A DNA stretch of 64,000 nucleotides from assembly GCF_014195585.1 (NCBI RefSeq), contig NZ_JACICA010000002.1, positions 124,001 to 188,000 on the forward strand, given 5' to 3'. The notes under the pieces were generated by a model that made no database searches, was not told the DNA's origin, and saw nothing but the letters and a program-made list of their open reading frames with translations. The translations under genes and the position numbers were made by a program. Below are positions 1 to 8,154 of this stretch, piece by piece. This DNA is from Alloprevotella rava. GTDB taxonomy: Bacteria; Bacteroidota; Bacteroidia; Bacteroidales; Bacteroidaceae. Position 1 is the stretch's first letter. Every line of letters starts with the position of its first letter.

Positions 1-274
1 GTATCTCAATTGGGCCAACACGCTGCCGCAGGAAACAGCGTATGCCTATGCCAACAGTTGCACAAAGACCTTCCTCTACCTCTACCGCTGCGTAGCCCTC
101 CTTCAGGATATGAAGGACAAGGACTTCGCCCTGTGGAACAACCGCGTCAATGCACTGAGCCGCACCACGGCAGGTAGCATCGGTTCACAAGGTGTGATGA
201 AAATGATGCAACAGCAGGAAGCTCCACAATCGGAGGCTGATGCAGACGAGAATAGCTATAATCTCGCAGATTAA
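1..274 (+). CDS. C-terminal part of an unrecognised protein (5' end outside window)
   Basis: An open frame enters from the left edge in frame 2 and ends at TAA 272-274, giving about 90 residues. The visible part has an aromatic and Tyr-rich helical stretch (YLNWANTL, FLYLYRCVALL) followed by a Met/Gln-rich patch and an acidic tail ending in NSYNLAD. I do not recognise the family. It is followed by a strong hairpin terminator, so it is the last gene of its transcript. Confidence is in the existence of the coding frame, not in a function. Confidence 0.7.
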   Translation, partial: YLNWANTLPQETAYAYANSCTKTFLYLYRCVALLQDMKDKDFALWNNRVNALSRTTAGSIGSQGVMKMMQQQEAPQSEADADENSYNLAD

Positions 275-287
275 CCCCATACTCATG

Positions 288-332
288 GAGAGAAACGGCC
301 CTTATGGGGTCGTTTCTCTCTTTTTCTTTTTA
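288..332 (+). terminator. Rho-independent terminator
   Basis: GAGAGAAACG (288-297) pairs with CGTTTCTCTC (311-320) and is followed by a run of Ts. It lies just after the stop of the partial first gene. Confidence 0.8.
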
Positions 333-362
333 GCACAACACTCATAAAATCTCTCCCGAAAT

Positions 363-974
363 ATGTTTATCGAACAACCCACCAAATGGCTCCGATGGCT
401 CTACCCGCTGGCTCTCTGGCGGATGGACAAAAACGTTCGTGCCGTTTATCTCACCTTCGACGATGGACCTATCCCTGAAGTGACGCCGTGGGTGCTCGAC
501 GTATTGGACCATTACGGCATCAAGGCCACCTTTTTCATGGTGGGCGACAATGTGAGGAAGCATCCCGAGATTTATGAGATGGTCAAGCAGCGCGGACATC
601 GCATCGGAAACCATACTTTCAACCATATCGGCTCGCTGCGCCATGGCATCAACAGCTATATGCGCAACGTGGAGAAGGCCAACGCCTACCTCCGTACCGA
701 TCTCTTCCGACCGCCCCACGGCTGGATGAAACCCGCTCTCTATGTGGCCGCCCGCTTAAAGTATCGCGTGGTGATGTGGGACCTCGTGACGCGCGACTAC
801 AGTAAGCGCCTCAATGGCCGCGATGTGTTACGCAACGTGCAGCGTTATGCTCGCAACGGGAGTATCATCACTTTCCACGATTCGCTCAAATCCCACGACA
901 AAATTCTCTATGCCCTCCCTCGCGCCATCGAATGGCTTCGCGATCAGGGCTATGAATTCAAAGTGTTCGATTAG
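363..974 (+). CDS. Polysaccharide deacetylase (NodB homology, CE4 family)
   Basis: 203 residues. The NodB motifs occur in order: TFDDGP (31-36, with the catalytic and metal-binding Asp pair), HTFNH (84-88, the H-x3-H zinc site), RPPHG (motif 3), MWD (motif 4) and ITFHDS (motif 5). CE4 enzymes remove N-acetyl groups from amino sugars in peptidoglycan or exopolysaccharide using a divalent metal. No clear cleavable signal peptide is seen; the N terminus has a short hydrophobic Trp-rich stretch that could anchor it at the membrane. The substrate cannot be told from the sequence. It stands alone between the preceding terminator and a long hairpin. Confidence 0.93.
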   Translation: MFIEQPTKWLRWLYPLALWRMDKNVRAVYLTFDDGPIPEVTPWVLDVLDHYGIKATFFMVGDNVRKHPEIYEMVKQRGHRIGNHTFNHIGSLRHGINSYMRNVEKANAYLRTDLFRPPHGWMKPALYVAARLKYRVVMWDLVTRDYSKRLNGRDVLRNVQRYARNGSIITFHDSLKSHDKILYALPRAIEWLRDQGYEFKVFD

Positions 975-1049
975 GGCACGGCAAGCGGCAAAAGTTCTCG
1001 CATTCCTTGACATTGTTCTACACACAAAGAGATGGCAAAAAATCTCCAT

Positions 1050-1132
1050 TCAGCGCCATCTGCGGCTTTCTGCATGAAATCTGCCCTTGTGGGTGATAGA
1101 TGTAACATGCAAAAAGCCCCAGATGGCGCTGA
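1050..1132. terminator. Long imperfect hairpin, probable terminator
   Basis: Arms of about 27 nt (1050-1076 and 1106-1132) match with a few mismatches: CAGCGCCATCTG pairs with CAGATGGCGCTG, and TGCATG with CATGCA. The right arm is followed by TTTTCTTGTTTTT. The position fits a terminator for the deacetylase, but the stem is far longer than termination needs. Confidence 0.6.
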
Positions 1133-1199
1133 TTTTCTTGTTTTTCCACGGATTTTCTCTAAAACAAAGCAAAATTAAGCGGGAGATAGCAACAGTTTT

Positions 1200-1290
1200 C
1201 CTTATTGTGTCAGCCAACGCAATAAGGATGTCAGCTGGGGCAATAAGGGTGTCAGCCCATAGCCTTATTGTATCTGCCAACAACCTTATT
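1200..1290. repeat. CCTTATTG/CAATAAGG array, copy 1 (interrupted by IS982)
   Basis: Alternating CCTTATTG and CAATAAGG octamers are separated by 12-14 bp spacers, several containing GTCAGC. The fifth octamer is cut at CCTTATT by the IS982 insertion starting at 1291. Copies of the same array occur at 11847, 21311, 27515, 33233, 43491 and 54326. Confidence 0.85.
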
Positions 1291-2460
1291 ACCCCAATTC
1301 GGGATAAGCAGTTCTTCTTTTTCCTCAAAAAAAGTTTCAATAAAAGCCTAAAAAGAGGATTGTTTTTTGTATATTTACTGTTGATTATCAATCATATAAC
1401 AAAAGAACAATCCTCATGAAACTTGTCAGCAAAGTTACGGAAATCTATTGTATTGCAGATGATTTCTGCAAAGAATATCATTTAGAATTGAACAAAACCT
1501 CTCTTTCGCTCTCAAATCCCTCTGCCAATAGTCCAAAACATCGCAAGAGAAAAGGACGAATGAGTGATGCTGAAATGATCACAATTCTTATATTGTTTCA
1601 CAGCAATACATTTCGGAATTTCAAACATTTCTATCTCTTCTATGTTTGCCGAGAACTAAAAAAAGAGTTTCCCAATCTACTCTCCTATACACGCTTCGTT
1701 GAACGTATGCCTCGTGTTGCAATCCCTCTCTTGCTTTTTCTCAAACTGGGATTAATGGGAGAATGCACAGGGATAACCTTTATCGATTCCACACGTATTC
1801 CCGTGTGCGACAATAAGAGACAATCCCGTAATCGCGTATTCAAAGGGTACGCCCAGAAGGGGAAAAGTACGATGGGATGGTACTATGGATTCAAACTTCA
1901 TCTTTTGTGTAATGAACGAGGCGAACTACTCAATTTTGCACTAACCCGAGCCAATGTAGACGACCGTAACCCAAAAGTATTCAACGATTTGACGAAGGAT
2001 TTATTTGGAAAATTATATGCCGATAAAGGGTATATTTCTCAATCTCTTTTTGCTTCACTCTTTGACAGAGGTGTACATATCGTAACAGGGATACGGACTA
2101 ATATGAAGAACAGATTAATGGATGTGCATGATAAAATCATGCTTCGCAAGAGAAGTATCATAGAGACTATCAATGATATGTTGAAGAACGTTGCACAGAT
2201 AGTTCACACACGCCATAGAAGTATCGCTAATTTCATCGTTAACCTTTTAGCTGGCATAGCTGCATATGCTTTCTACGACACCAAACCTTCCATCAACATG
2301 GAGTTTGAGAGGGATGCAAAGCAGAGTGTAAAACAGCTTACTTTATTCTAACCTATAATTTGCGTGAAACAATTATACTTCGGTTTTAGGTCAAGGCCGA
2401 AAGGATGCGTGTGCGGTTTAAGAAACTCATGAAAGAGCGTTTCTTAAACCGAATTGGGGT
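1291..2460 (+). mobile_element. Complete IS982-family insertion sequence, 1170 bp
   Basis: The ends are inverted repeats: ACCCCAATTCGG at 1291-1302 and CCGAATTGGGGT at 2449-2460, with weaker matching further in. The flanks are TTATT on both sides (1286-1290 and 2461-2465), a plausible 5-bp target duplication. One transposase gene fills the element. A hairpin pairs GAGGATTGTT upstream of the gene with AACAATCCTC directly before the start codon, which may damp read-through transcription. A second hairpin (CGGTTTAAGAAAC / GTTTCTTAAACCG) forms the right end. Confidence 0.85.
1416..2351 (+). CDS. IS982-family DDE transposase
   Basis: 311 residues, normal length for the family and apparently intact. 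Typical IS982 signatures are FIDSTRIPVC (first Asp), FKGYAQKGKSTMGWYYGFKLHL, and LYADKGYIS (second Asp), with the acidic residue of the triad expected in the IIETINDMLKN region. The start ATG follows directly on the AACAATCCTC arm of a hairpin that also covers the ribosome-binding region. It catalyses cut-and-paste movement of the element. A degraded relative of its C terminus is found on the other strand at 12195-12390. Confidence 0.92.
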   Translation: MKLVSKVTEIYCIADDFCKEYHLELNKTSLSLSNPSANSPKHRKRKGRMSDAEMITILILFHSNTFRNFKHFYLFYVCRELKKEFPNLLSYTRFVERMPRVAIPLLLFLKLGLMGECTGITFIDSTRIPVCDNKRQSRNRVFKGYAQKGKSTMGWYYGFKLHLLCNERGELLNFALTRANVDDRNPKVFNDLTKDLFGKLYADKGYISQSLFASLFDRGVHIVTGIRTNMKNRLMDVHDKIMLRKRSIIETINDMLKNVAQIVHTRHRSIANFIVNLLAGIAAYAFYDTKPSINMEFERDAKQSVKQLTLF

Positions 2461-2465
2461 TTATT

Positions 2466-2692
2466 CTCCCACTCATCCAGCAGGCCTCATCCAAAAACTA
2501 ATTTACTTCCTGATGAATTTAGAACCATTCGCAGAGCCTGAAAAACAAGAATTGAATTGACAGAAAAAGGCAGCTTAAGAAAAGCTCCGTTCCACTGAAA
2601 AAGTAGAACCTGTCAGACCTATCTGAGAGCCACTAAATATCGAAGAGAAATGAGCAAAATTTCAGTGTTTCAAGATTTTTAAGAATAAAAAG
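2466..2692. other. Non-coding stretch after IS982
   Basis: No convincing gene, RNA or repeat seen. It separates the insertion sequence from the promoter of the next transcript. Confidence 0.5.
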
Positions 2693-2724
2693 TTGCACGA
2701 TAGACGGATAAAAGCATAAATTTG
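2693..2724 (+). promoter_or_regulatory. Bacteroidetes-type promoter
   Basis: TTGC at 2693-2696, a 20-bp gap and TAAATTTG at 2717-2724 approximate the TTTG / TAnnTTTG consensus. It sits 45 bp before the small acidic protein and queG. Confidence 0.5.
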
Positions 2725-2768
2725 CCTTATTCCTTCCAAAGAGGGAATAACATCTAAAAACTATTGCT

Positions 2769-2924
2769 ATGGATTACGTTAGAGAAGACTACAACGACCG
2801 CGACGAACGCTATCGCGAAGAGGCTGAAATGGACGACATGAAGCTCCAAACTGCCTACGAACGCCGGCGGCGCATGCAAGAGAAAGACGACTGGTATTCG
2901 ATTCATGACGAAGAAAACCCCTGA
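2769..2924 (+). CDS. Small highly charged protein, 51 aa, overlapping queG
   Basis: ATG at 2769 and TGA at 2922 give 51 residues that are almost entirely charged or polar (MDYVREDYNDRDERYREEAE at the start), with no membrane segment and a predicted coiled or disordered character. It overlaps the queG start codon (2905) by 20 nt in another frame, suggesting translational coupling. I do not recognise the family. The promoter-like sequence just upstream and the skewed composition support real coding; function unknown. Confidence 0.55.
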   Translation: MDYVREDYNDRDERYREEAEMDDMKLQTAYERRRRMQEKDDWYSIHDEENP

Positions 2925-3864
2925 TGAGCCTTCTTTTCTGACAGAAGGCATACTGAAAGCATCACTTATCAAAGCCGAGGCACTGCGTCTCGGCTTTTCG
3001 GCGTGCGGACTGGCACCGGCAGAACCGGTGGATAAGGTTCATGCCGAAAGAAGGCTACAGTGGATCAGCGAGGGACGACATGCCGATATGCAGTATCTGG
3101 AGCGCAACATGGACAAACGGCTTGACCCGCGATTGCTGGTAGAGGGAGCACGAACAATAGTTTCCGTGGCGCTCAACTACTATCCGGCTGAAAAACTCAG
3201 CGGGTGGGCGCTCTCGCGCTACGTTTATGGGCAGGACTACCACGAAGTGATGAAAGCACGCCTCCGACAACTGGCTGAGCATATCCCGCCCAAAGAGGGG
3301 TATGAAACGCGCGTGTTTGTGGACACCGCTCCGCTTGATGAGCGCTACTGGGCCTGGCGGTGCGGACTGGGCTGGCAGGGACGCTCTGGACAGCTCATCC
3401 TGCCGAAAGGTGGGACATATTTTTTCCTGGGAGAAATCGTTCTGCCCTATGAAGCCGACATCTACGACACGCCGATAGAGAACCGCTGCGGCACGTGCCA
3501 TGCGTGTGTCGACGCCTGCCCTGGCCAAGCGCTTCGGGGCGATGGCACGCTCGACGCCAACCGCTGCTTGAGCTATCTGACCATAGAAAATCGTGGCGAC
3601 CTACCACCGGGGACGGGACAGAAAATGGGGACGTGCTTCTACGGTTGCGACCGCTGCGCCGAAGTTTGCCCGTGGAATCGATTCGCCAAACCCACCGAAG
3701 TGGAAGAGTTCCGCCCCAGTAAGCAACTGCTACAAATGACACGCGAGGATTGGGAACAACTCACCGTCGAACAGTACCGCGCCATTTTCAAAGGGTCGGC
3801 AGTGAAGCGCGCCAAGTTTGAAGGATTGAAAAGAAATATAAAAGCTTTAGCTAGAAAAAAATAA
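2905..3864 (+). CDS. queG: Epoxyqueuosine reductase QueG
   Basis: 319 residues, normal length. QueG uses cobalamin and two [4Fe-4S] clusters to reduce epoxyqueuosine to queuosine in the wobble base of tRNAs. Visible marks are ARTIVSVALNYYP, RYVYGQDYHEVMK, VDTAPLDERYWAWRCGLGW (family core around the active site), and two cluster motifs CGTCHACVDACP and CFYGCDRCAEVCPWN. The ATG at 2905 gives a slightly long N terminus before KAEALRLGFSACGLA; no better start lies closer. It probably shares a transcript with the small acidic protein it overlaps. Confidence 0.95.
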   Translation: MTKKTPDEPSFLTEGILKASLIKAEALRLGFSACGLAPAEPVDKVHAERRLQWISEGRHADMQYLERNMDKRLDPRLLVEGARTIVSVALNYYPAEKLSGWALSRYVYGQDYHEVMKARLRQLAEHIPPKEGYETRVFVDTAPLDERYWAWRCGLGWQGRSGQLILPKGGTYFFLGEIVLPYEADIYDTPIENRCGTCHACVDACPGQALRGDGTLDANRCLSYLTIENRGDLPPGTGQKMGTCFYGCDRCAEVCPWNRFAKPTEVEEFRPSKQLLQMTREDWEQLTVEQYRAIFKGSAVKRAKFEGLKRNIKALARKK

Positions 3865-3983
3865 AATTTATTTTTCCCTGTGTTTCAGAACATTAGATAC
3901 AACATACAGAAAAATGTGAGAAAAAGCATTCGTGGGAGTGTAACTTTTGTCGGGGTTCTCCGTCCATATAACAGAGAGTGATT

Positions 3984-4496
3984 ATGCAAGACATTGACTT
4001 CAGATATGATTTGTTGCCTCTGAAGAATAAACTCTTCAGACTTGCCCTGCGCATCACACTCGATTCGGCAGAGGCCGAAGATGTTACGTCTGACACACTG
4101 ATAAAAGTTTGGAACAAACGGGAAGAACTGAAAGGCGTTGAGAGCATCGAAGCTTACTGCATGACCGTTTGCCGCAACCTTGCCCTCGACCGCCACGAAA
4201 AGAAGGAAGCACAAAACCTTTCGCTCGAGGCCTACGAGATAGACGCCACCGACAATTCCTTTACGCCGGATGAGCAACTGGAACGCGACGAAAAACTACG
4301 CAAGGTGCACGAACTCTTCAACCAACTCCCCGAGCGACAGCGCACCATCATGCAGCTCCGCGACATTGAGGAAAAATCCTACCGCGAGATAGCAACCATC
4401 ATGGGAGTGAGCGAAGAAGTGGTCAAAGTGACACTCTTCAGAGCACGCCAAGCCATCAGAAAGCAATACGATAAAATTGAGAACTATGGATTATAA
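3984..4496 (+). CDS. ECF-type RNA polymerase sigma factor
   Basis: About 170 residues with both sigma-70 regions. Region 2 is seen as AEDVTSDTLIKVWNKREELK; region 4 as LPERQRTIMQLRDIEEKSYREIATIMGVSEEVVKVTLFRARQAIRK, a helix-turn-helix for the -35 region. I chose ATG 3984 rather than GTG 3978 because an AGAGAG ribosome-binding-like run ends about six bases before it. The stop overlaps the start of the next gene, which encodes a membrane protein likely to be its anti-sigma factor. No FecR-like partner is present, so this is not a typical iron or glycan-uptake regulator. Confidence 0.92.
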   Translation: MQDIDFRYDLLPLKNKLFRLALRITLDSAEAEDVTSDTLIKVWNKREELKGVESIEAYCMTVCRNLALDRHEKKEAQNLSLEAYEIDATDNSFTPDEQLERDEKLRKVHELFNQLPERQRTIMQLRDIEEKSYREIATIMGVSEEVVKVTLFRARQAIRKQYDKIENYGL

Positions 4497-5004
4497 GTAT
4501 ATAGAACAACTCCTGGAACGCTACTGGGTCGCCGAAACGACCGAGAAAGAGGAAAGTATCCTCCGCGCGTTCTTCAGCCAGCCCGATGTGCCCGCACATC
4601 TGCTGCAATACAAGGGTTTGTTCTCCTACGAACAATCCCAAGCCGAAATATCCTTGAGCGACGACTTCGACGAGAAGATTCTCAAAAAGATAGGCGCAGC
4701 AGAACCTCAAATAATCGTGGTTCGCGCAAAGCGACAGAGCTTTTTCCGCTCTCTGCGCCCGCTCTACGAAGCTGCCGCAGCCATCGCCATCGTTGCCATG
4801 GTGAGCTACAGCGCAAGCAGCTATCTCAACAAACAGAATAGCCAAAGCCCATGGGACTACAATCCCGCAAGCTATCAGGACTCCTACCAGTCGGCCCAAC
4901 AATCCTATAAAGTGGTGCAGGACGGATTGGAAATGTTCCAGAAGACAGCCAGCGCTGACTCAACAAAACAAAACAACAACCTAAACAGCGCGCACGAAGA
5001 ATGA
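4486..5004 (+). CDS. Single-pass membrane protein, putative anti-sigma factor
   Basis: 172 residues from ATG 4486, which lies inside the last codons of the sigma gene. The N-terminal third (MDYKYIEQLLERYWVAETTE) resembles cytoplasmic anti-sigma segments of Bacteroidetes. A hydrophobic segment (AAAAIAIVAMVSYSASSYL) crosses the membrane and a Gln/Ser/Asn/Tyr-rich tail is periplasmic. Role inferred from overlap with the sigma gene and topology; no direct motif proves it. It overlaps the next gene by 4 nt. Confidence 0.7.
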   Translation: MDYKYIEQLLERYWVAETTEKEESILRAFFSQPDVPAHLLQYKGLFSYEQSQAEISLSDDFDEKILKKIGAAEPQIIVVRAKRQSFFRSLRPLYEAAAAIAIVAMVSYSASSYLNKQNSQSPWDYNPASYQDSYQSAQQSYKVVQDGLEMFQKTASADSTKQNNNLNSAHEE

Positions 5005-5471
5005 AACGCCTTCTCAGCATACTACTGCTGGCGCTGATGTCCATGGCAGTTGCGGCACAGAATGAAACCGACTTTGCGCTTCACTTCATGAAGATGTACG
5101 CCCAGGGCACAAGCCTTACGTGCAAAACAGTGAGCCCAACCATGATGTCCGCCATGTTGCAGTCCGACGCTATCAACAAAGACAAGGACACGGAGAGCCT
5201 CCTACGACAAATCCGCAGCATCCGCACCATCTCTAACGACAAAAGTTCGGAAACGCAAGCTCTCCACGAAAAGGCCGAGACTCTCATCAAAACCAACAAA
5301 GGACGCTACCAGCTCTACGATACTTTCGATGGCAAGAACCTCTACACACGCAAACGCGGCGAGACCTTCGTGGAAGTGGTGCTCATAACAAAACAAGAGG
5401 GACATCTCTACATCATCGATCTGACAGGAAGAATGACGGAGGCCTTCATCAAAAAGATTACAAACACATAA
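5001..5471 (+). CDS. DUF4252 secreted protein
   Basis: 156 residues with a signal peptide (MKRLLSILLLALMSMAVAAQ). The remainder matches the DUF4252 pattern common in Bacteroidetes sigma/anti-sigma operons: LLRQIRSIRTIS, a central RYQLYDTFDGKN and a C-terminal VEVVLITKQEGHLYIIDLTG. Function unknown. Its start overlaps the anti-sigma stop (ATGA), so the three genes are translationally coupled. Likely a periplasmic or outer-membrane effector controlled by, or signalling to, the sigma factor. Confidence 0.82.
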   Translation: MKRLLSILLLALMSMAVAAQNETDFALHFMKMYAQGTSLTCKTVSPTMMSAMLQSDAINKDKDTESLLRQIRSIRTISNDKSSETQALHEKAETLIKTNKGRYQLYDTFDGKNLYTRKRGETFVEVVLITKQEGHLYIIDLTGRMTEAFIKKITNT

Positions 5472-5487
5472 AAGATATACATTGGTT

Positions 5488-5508
5488 AGCCCCGAACCGC
5501 GGGGCTTT
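5488..5508 (+). terminator. GC-rich terminator hairpin
   Basis: AGCCCCG (5488-5494) pairs with CGGGGCT (5500-5506) shortly after the DUF4252 stop; the T run behind it is short. Confidence 0.55.
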
Positions 5509-5601
5509 GAAGAAACAAACATCGCTGCTCAATTATTAAAACAATCAATCACGACCCAGCCCCCACGGCGACAACGGTTGGACGAAATCCGATGGGATTA
5601 C

Positions 5602-5634
5602 AAAAAAGGGAGACTCTAACGAGCCTCCTTTTTT
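5602..5634. terminator. Bidirectional terminator-like hairpin
   Basis: AAAAAAGGGAGACTC and GAGCCTCCTTTTTT pair around TAA. It can end transcription on either strand, here the sigma operon and a possible small minus-strand transcript. Confidence 0.6.
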
Positions 5635-5687
5635 CGTGTATTCAGACAGGTTATTACAGCATCTTCATTAAAAAAAACTTCACCTTG

Positions 5688-5756
5688 TTACTTGAAAAGA
5701 TCCTCTAAATCAATATCCTCTAAAGAAAACTGACTAACAACTTTTGATTCTTTCAT
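5688..5756 (-). CDS. Possible 22-aa acidic peptide, divergent from efflux operon
   Basis: On the minus strand ATG (5754-5756) opens a 22-codon frame, MKESKVVSQFSLEDIDLEDL plus FK, ending at TAA. A TATTTTGC sequence in the upstream minus strand could serve as a -7 element and the frame is followed by the hairpin at 5602-5634. It is divergent from a TolC/HlyD/ABC operon, a setting in which short peptides can be cargo or regulators. This is a weak call based on context; a chance frame of this size is quite possible. Confidence 0.25.
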   Translation of the reverse strand: MKESKVVSQFSLEDIDLEDLFK

Positions 5757-5762
5757 AACTTG

Positions 5763-5844
5763 CCTTTTTGTACGATATATTTGCAAAATAAACTGATTCT
5801 CTTGAAGAGAAAAAAAGAAAACAAGAAGAATCGTACAAAAAGGA
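5763..5844. repeat. Inverted repeat CCTTTTTGTACGA / TCGTACAAAAAGG
   Basis: Perfect 13-bp arms lie at 5763-5775 and 5832-5844 with a 56-bp interval, in the region between the possible divergent peptide and the efflux operon. It may be an operator or a remnant of a small element. Confidence 0.55.
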
Positions 5845-5888
5845 AAATATATCAGTGTAAAATATAATTATATAATATAAAATCACCG

Positions 5889-5896
5889 TACTTTTG
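5889..5896 (+). promoter_or_regulatory. Probable -7 promoter element of efflux operon
   Basis: TACTTTTG, 24 bp before the start of the TolC-like gene, matches the Bacteroidetes -7 consensus. No good TTTG is visible about 20 bp upstream, where the DNA is AT-only. Confidence 0.5.
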
Positions 5897-5919
5897 CCAC
5901 AACAAAACACTTTAGAGAA

Positions 5920-7191
5920 ATGGAAAAGAAAATAATAACCATCGCCCTAATAATGATGGCTATCATCAGCCAAGCACAGACATTAGAAGAATGTCAGCAA
6001 GCTGCAAAGAAAAACTATCCTTGTATCAAAAAGTATGATCTAATTGATCAGACAACAGAACTAACGGTTAAAAACATAAAAAAAGGATGGTTGCCACACT
6101 TTACTGCATCAGCACAAACCACCTACCAAAGTGAAGTTGCATCCTGGCCTCAAAGTATGCAAAGTATGTTTCAGCAAATGGGGCTTAAGATGAAAGGGTT
6201 GACCAAGGAACAATATAAAGTGGGAATAGAACTGCAACAAACCATTTATGATGGCGGCATAATTAGCAATCAAAGCCAGATAGCACAACAAGAAGGAAAA
6301 ATTCAAGCAGCACAAAACGAATCGGACCTGTATCAAGTGCGAAAAAGGATCAATGAGATGTATTTTTCTCTCTTACTATTGGACGAACAAATTAAGCTAA
6401 ATGAAAATCTTAATGCGCTGCTACTTTCGAGTGAAAACAAACTTGCAGCCTGGGTCAAAGTTGGAACAGCTTCCATCAGCGATTTTGATAATGTAAAGGC
6501 AGAACGCTTAAGCACAGAGCAACAAATGGCAAATTTGAAATCGCAACGCAAAATATTACAGCATGTATTAAGTACTTTTTGTGGCATAGAAGTAAGTCAA
6601 ACTCAAAAGCCAAGTATCCTCCACTCTACAATATCTACGAACAACCGCCCAGAACTAAGAATTTTCGATAATCAGCTAAAACTTACAGATATACAAGAGA
6701 GGGCCTTAAATGCACAATTAAGACCCAAGTTTGGTCTTTTTGCCCAAGGCTATTATGGCTATCCAGGATTGAACATTTTTGAGGACATGATGAGTAATAA
6801 GTGGAGACTGAATGGTATTGTAGGGCTAAAGCTTTCGTGGAATATAGGAGCTCTCTATACTCGAAAAAACGACAAGGAGAAGTTGAAGAAACAACGAGCC
6901 ATGATTGAAAACATACGTGACGTCTTTCTCTTCAACAATAATATAGAACAGATACAACAGACAGAAAATATTAGCAGACACCGCAGTTTGATGCAAAGTG
7001 ATGATGAAATAATTGTACTGCGCACCAATGTTCGAAAGGCTGCTGAATCGAAGCTCACCCATGGGATCATTGATGTCAATAGTTTGCTGCGAGAAATATA
7101 TAACGAGAATTCGGCAAAGACACAACGAGCAATACATGAGATTGAGATGCTCCAGGAAATGTATAATCTGAAATATACCAACAACGAATAA
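5920..7191 (+). CDS. TolC-family outer membrane efflux protein
   Basis: 423 residues with a signal peptide (MEKKIITIALIMMAIISQAQ). Two long coiled-coil repeats and the usual TolC landmarks are present: LEECQQAAKKN near the N terminus, LQQTIYDGGIISNQ in the first barrel half and GLKLSWNIGALYTRKND in the second. It would form the trimeric outer-membrane channel for the inner-membrane ABC transporter encoded just downstream. It is the first gene of a five-gene operon with gaps of 6-34 bp. Confidence 0.92.
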   Translation: MEKKIITIALIMMAIISQAQTLEECQQAAKKNYPCIKKYDLIDQTTELTVKNIKKGWLPHFTASAQTTYQSEVASWPQSMQSMFQQMGLKMKGLTKEQYKVGIELQQTIYDGGIISNQSQIAQQEGKIQAAQNESDLYQVRKRINEMYFSLLLLDEQIKLNENLNALLLSSENKLAAWVKVGTASISDFDNVKAERLSTEQQMANLKSQRKILQHVLSTFCGIEVSQTQKPSILHSTISTNNRPELRIFDNQLKLTDIQERALNAQLRPKFGLFAQGYYGYPGLNIFEDMMSNKWRLNGIVGLKLSWNIGALYTRKNDKEKLKKQRAMIENIRDVFLFNNNIEQIQQTENISRHRSLMQSDDEIIVLRTNVRKAAESKLTHGIIDVNSLLREIYNENSAKTQRAIHEIEMLQEMYNLKYTNNE

Positions 7192-7206
7192 AAACAACCG
7201 ACAAAT

Positions 7207-8139
7207 ATGAAAAAGATTTTTCTATTAGCCAGTATTACTTTTCTGCTGGCATCGTGTAGCGACCATAAAAAAGATTATGATGCAACAGGAACGTTTGAAG
7301 GTACGGAGGTGACGGTTGCAGCAAAGTCTTCGGGAGAACTTAAAAGTTTCAACCTATCAGAAGGACAAAACGTACAAGCAAACCAAGTTGTAGGAAAGAT
7401 AGACGACTTTCAGCTACAACAGAAACAAGAAGAACTAACAGCAACAGAACAACAATTGGACGAAAACGCCTCAGCAACAAGTAGTCGCCAATTGAATATA
7501 CAGGAACAGTTAGCATCACTGTCTGAGCAAATCTCTAATGAAGAAAAAGAACAAAAGAGATACGCCGAATTGGTAAAGGATGGTGCTGTTCCACGCAAGC
7601 AACTCGATGACATTAACAATCATATAAAAGTATTACAACGACAATATGATGCCACACGCAATCAAATTAATAGTAACAACACTTCACTTAAAAAGCAAGC
7701 TCTTGCTATCAATGCACAAAAGCAGGGTATAAAAGCACAGAAACGTCAGATAGAAGATCAAATCAACAACACTCAAATATCCTCCCCCATATCAGGTGTA
7801 GTTTTGGAGAAATATGTAGAAAAAGGCGAATTCATTTCCATGAGCAAGCCGCTCTTTAAGGTTGCAGATACAAAAACAATGTTCATCCGAGCCTATGTTA
7901 CCTCTAAACAGCTAAAAAATATCAAACTGGGACAAAAGGCGACAGTTATGGCAGACTACGGAAATGGACAAAAGAAACAATACAATGGCATTATCACATG
8001 GATTTCAAGCCGCTCAGAATTCACACCCAAAACAATTCTCACCGATGATGAGAGAGCCGATTTGGTTTATGCTGTTAAAATACAATTCCAAAACGATGAT
8101 TATGTAAAGATAGGAATGTATGGAGAAGTGAAGTTTTAA
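7207..8139 (+). CDS. HlyD-family periplasmic adaptor lipoprotein
   Basis: 310 residues. The signal sequence ends in a lipobox (LLASC, Cys 17), so it is probably a lipoprotein. A biotinyl/lipoyl-like half (GTEVTVAAKSSGELKSFNLS, EGQNVQANQVVGKID) is followed by a long coiled-coil hairpin rich in Gln and Lys, then the second half (ISSPISGVVLEKYVEKGEF) and a beta-barrel domain (FIRAYVTSKQLKNIKLGQKA). It resembles YhiI/YbhG-type adaptors and would bridge the ABC permeases and the TolC-like channel. Confidence 0.92.
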   Translation: MKKIFLLASITFLLASCSDHKKDYDATGTFEGTEVTVAAKSSGELKSFNLSEGQNVQANQVVGKIDDFQLQQKQEELTATEQQLDENASATSSRQLNIQEQLASLSEQISNEEKEQKRYAELVKDGAVPRKQLDDINNHIKVLQRQYDATRNQINSNNTSLKKQALAINAQKQGIKAQKRQIEDQINNTQISSPISGVVLEKYVEKGEFISMSKPLFKVADTKTMFIRAYVTSKQLKNIKLGQKATVMADYGNGQKKQYNGIITWISSRSEFTPKTILTDDERADLVYAVKIQFQNDDYVKIGMYGEVKF

Positions 8140-8154
8140 GCTTTTCTCAAAACA

